Under the pieces are notes generated by a model. The model did not search any database. It was not told where the DNA came from and worked only from the letters and a program-made list of their open reading frames with translations. Positions 46,064 through 46,576 of a stretch of DNA of 46,576 bases are shown here, in pieces; the first letter of the stretch is position 1; each line of letters starts with the position of its first letter. Source of the stretch: Chitinolyticbacter albus (GTDB lineage: Bacteria > Pseudomonadota > Gammaproteobacteria > Burkholderiales > Chitinibacteraceae); NCBI RefSeq assembly GCF_024437655.1, contig NZ_JANBVF010000045.1, positions 1 to 46,576 of the forward strand, given 5' to 3'. Made by a program: the position numbers and the translations under genes.

Positions 46064-46576
46064 ATGACCCAGATCGACATGGATCAGTTCGCTACCTCAT
46101 TCGCCCAGCAGCGGCTCTGGTTCCTGGACCAGTATCAACCCGGCTCCTCGCAATACAACATCCCAGCGGCATGCCGAGTGCGCGGCCAACTGGACCGGGA
46201 AGCACTGGCATGGAGCCTGGATGAAATCGTGCTCCGCCACGAAACGCTACGCACCGTTTTCGCGGTGGATGGCGAAATGCCCGTGCAATGCATTGCGGCG
46301 GCGTCACCGGTCCAATTGCATGAGATCGATCTGCGAGGCCAGGACGATGCCCAGATCCAGGCGCTGCAGCTTGCGCAGGACGAGGCGCAACGGCCATTCG
46401 ATCTATCGAAAGGCCCGTTGTTGCGCGTTCTGCTGATCGAACTGGGCGATGACGATTACCTGCTGCAACTGACCTTGCACCATATCATTGCGGACGGCTG
46501 GTCGATCGGCGTGCTGTTGGCCGAGCTGGGCGCGCTGTACGACGCCTGCCGCCGGGGTGAGTCGTCCCCGCTGCCG
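46064..46576 (+). CDS. second NRPS gene, condensation domain (partial)
   Basis: Starts at ATG 46064 and runs off the window after 171 codons. The visible part is the N-terminal half of a condensation domain: [20 protein letters not shown] near residue 13, RHETLRTVF, and the active-site HHIIADG near 144-150. It opens a further elongation module, so the peptide has at least two residues. The gap of 57 bp to the first NRPS gene fits one operon. The start of the protein is close to the C domain with no docking region. Confidence 0.9.
   Translation, partial: MTQIDMDQFATSFAQQRLWFLDQYQPGSSQYNIPAACRVRGQLDREALAWSLDEIVLRHETLRTVFAVDGEMPVQCIAAASPVQLHEIDLRGQDDAQIQALQLAQDEAQRPFDLSKGPLLRVLLIELGDDDYLLQLTLHHIIADGWSIGVLLAELGALYDACRRGESSPLP

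Overview
The window comes from a fairly GC-rich proteobacterial chromosome. A beta-proteobacterium, perhaps from the Neisseriales, is my best guess from protein flavour and the dif-like sites; this is inference. It is an accessory region with nested mobile elements on the left, a metabolic gene in the middle and a biosynthetic cluster on the right.

Bases 1381-23980 are a complete 22.6-kb Tn3-family transposon. It has 56-bp terminal inverted repeats that begin GGGG (3 mismatches) and a perfect 5-bp target duplication TACGC. Its backbone is of the Tn4651 type: tnpT-like coiled-coil gene (1465-2478), tyrosine recombinase tnpS-like (19525-20454), tnpC-like regulator (20442-20804) and tnpA (20801-23818). 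Between tnpT and tnpS lies about 17 kb of cargo: a single-chain restriction-modification enzyme (type ISP), a nuclease-nSTAND3 protein, an SMC-like ATPase interrupted by an in-frame amber codon, a zinc-ribbon gene with a frameshifted neighbour, and a T6SS vgrG-effector-immunity module. The transposon thus carries both anti-phage defence and weapons against rival bacteria.

The transposon sits inside a DUF3693-type phage gene. Joining 1232-1380 to 23986-24259 restores a 140-codon reading frame. The flanking left segment (1-1380) carries a hairpin element that is also found, inverted and with compensating base changes, in the prophage to the right, so it looks like a remnant of a related filamentous phage.

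Bases ~24244-32077 are a filamentous (inovirus) prophage of ~7.8 kb, bounded by two dif-like sites in direct orientation (24227-24254, 32061-32088). This fits XerCD-mediated integration, and the phage has no integrase. Gene order: repressor-like DUF3693 (divergent), small ORF, RstA-type replication initiator, ssDNA-binding protein, two small proteins, major coat protein, terminator, 24-aa membrane protein, pIII-like adsorption protein, pVI-like protein, Zot/pI assembly ATPase, small lipoprotein, two accessory genes, hairpin element, DUF3653 gene.

Right of the prophage come adhE (32271-34889) with its terminator, and a membrane-anchored alpha/beta hydrolase on the minus strand. From 36393 to the end, all genes lie on the plus strand and look like one lipopeptide cluster: ABC exporter, SnoaL-like protein, sterol-desaturase-family hydroxylase, fatty acid desaturase, a FAAL-PCP-C-A-PCP NRPS and the start of a second NRPS gene that runs off the window. 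The FAAL would load a fatty acid modified by the desaturase or hydroxylase, the NRPS would extend it and the ABC protein would export it.
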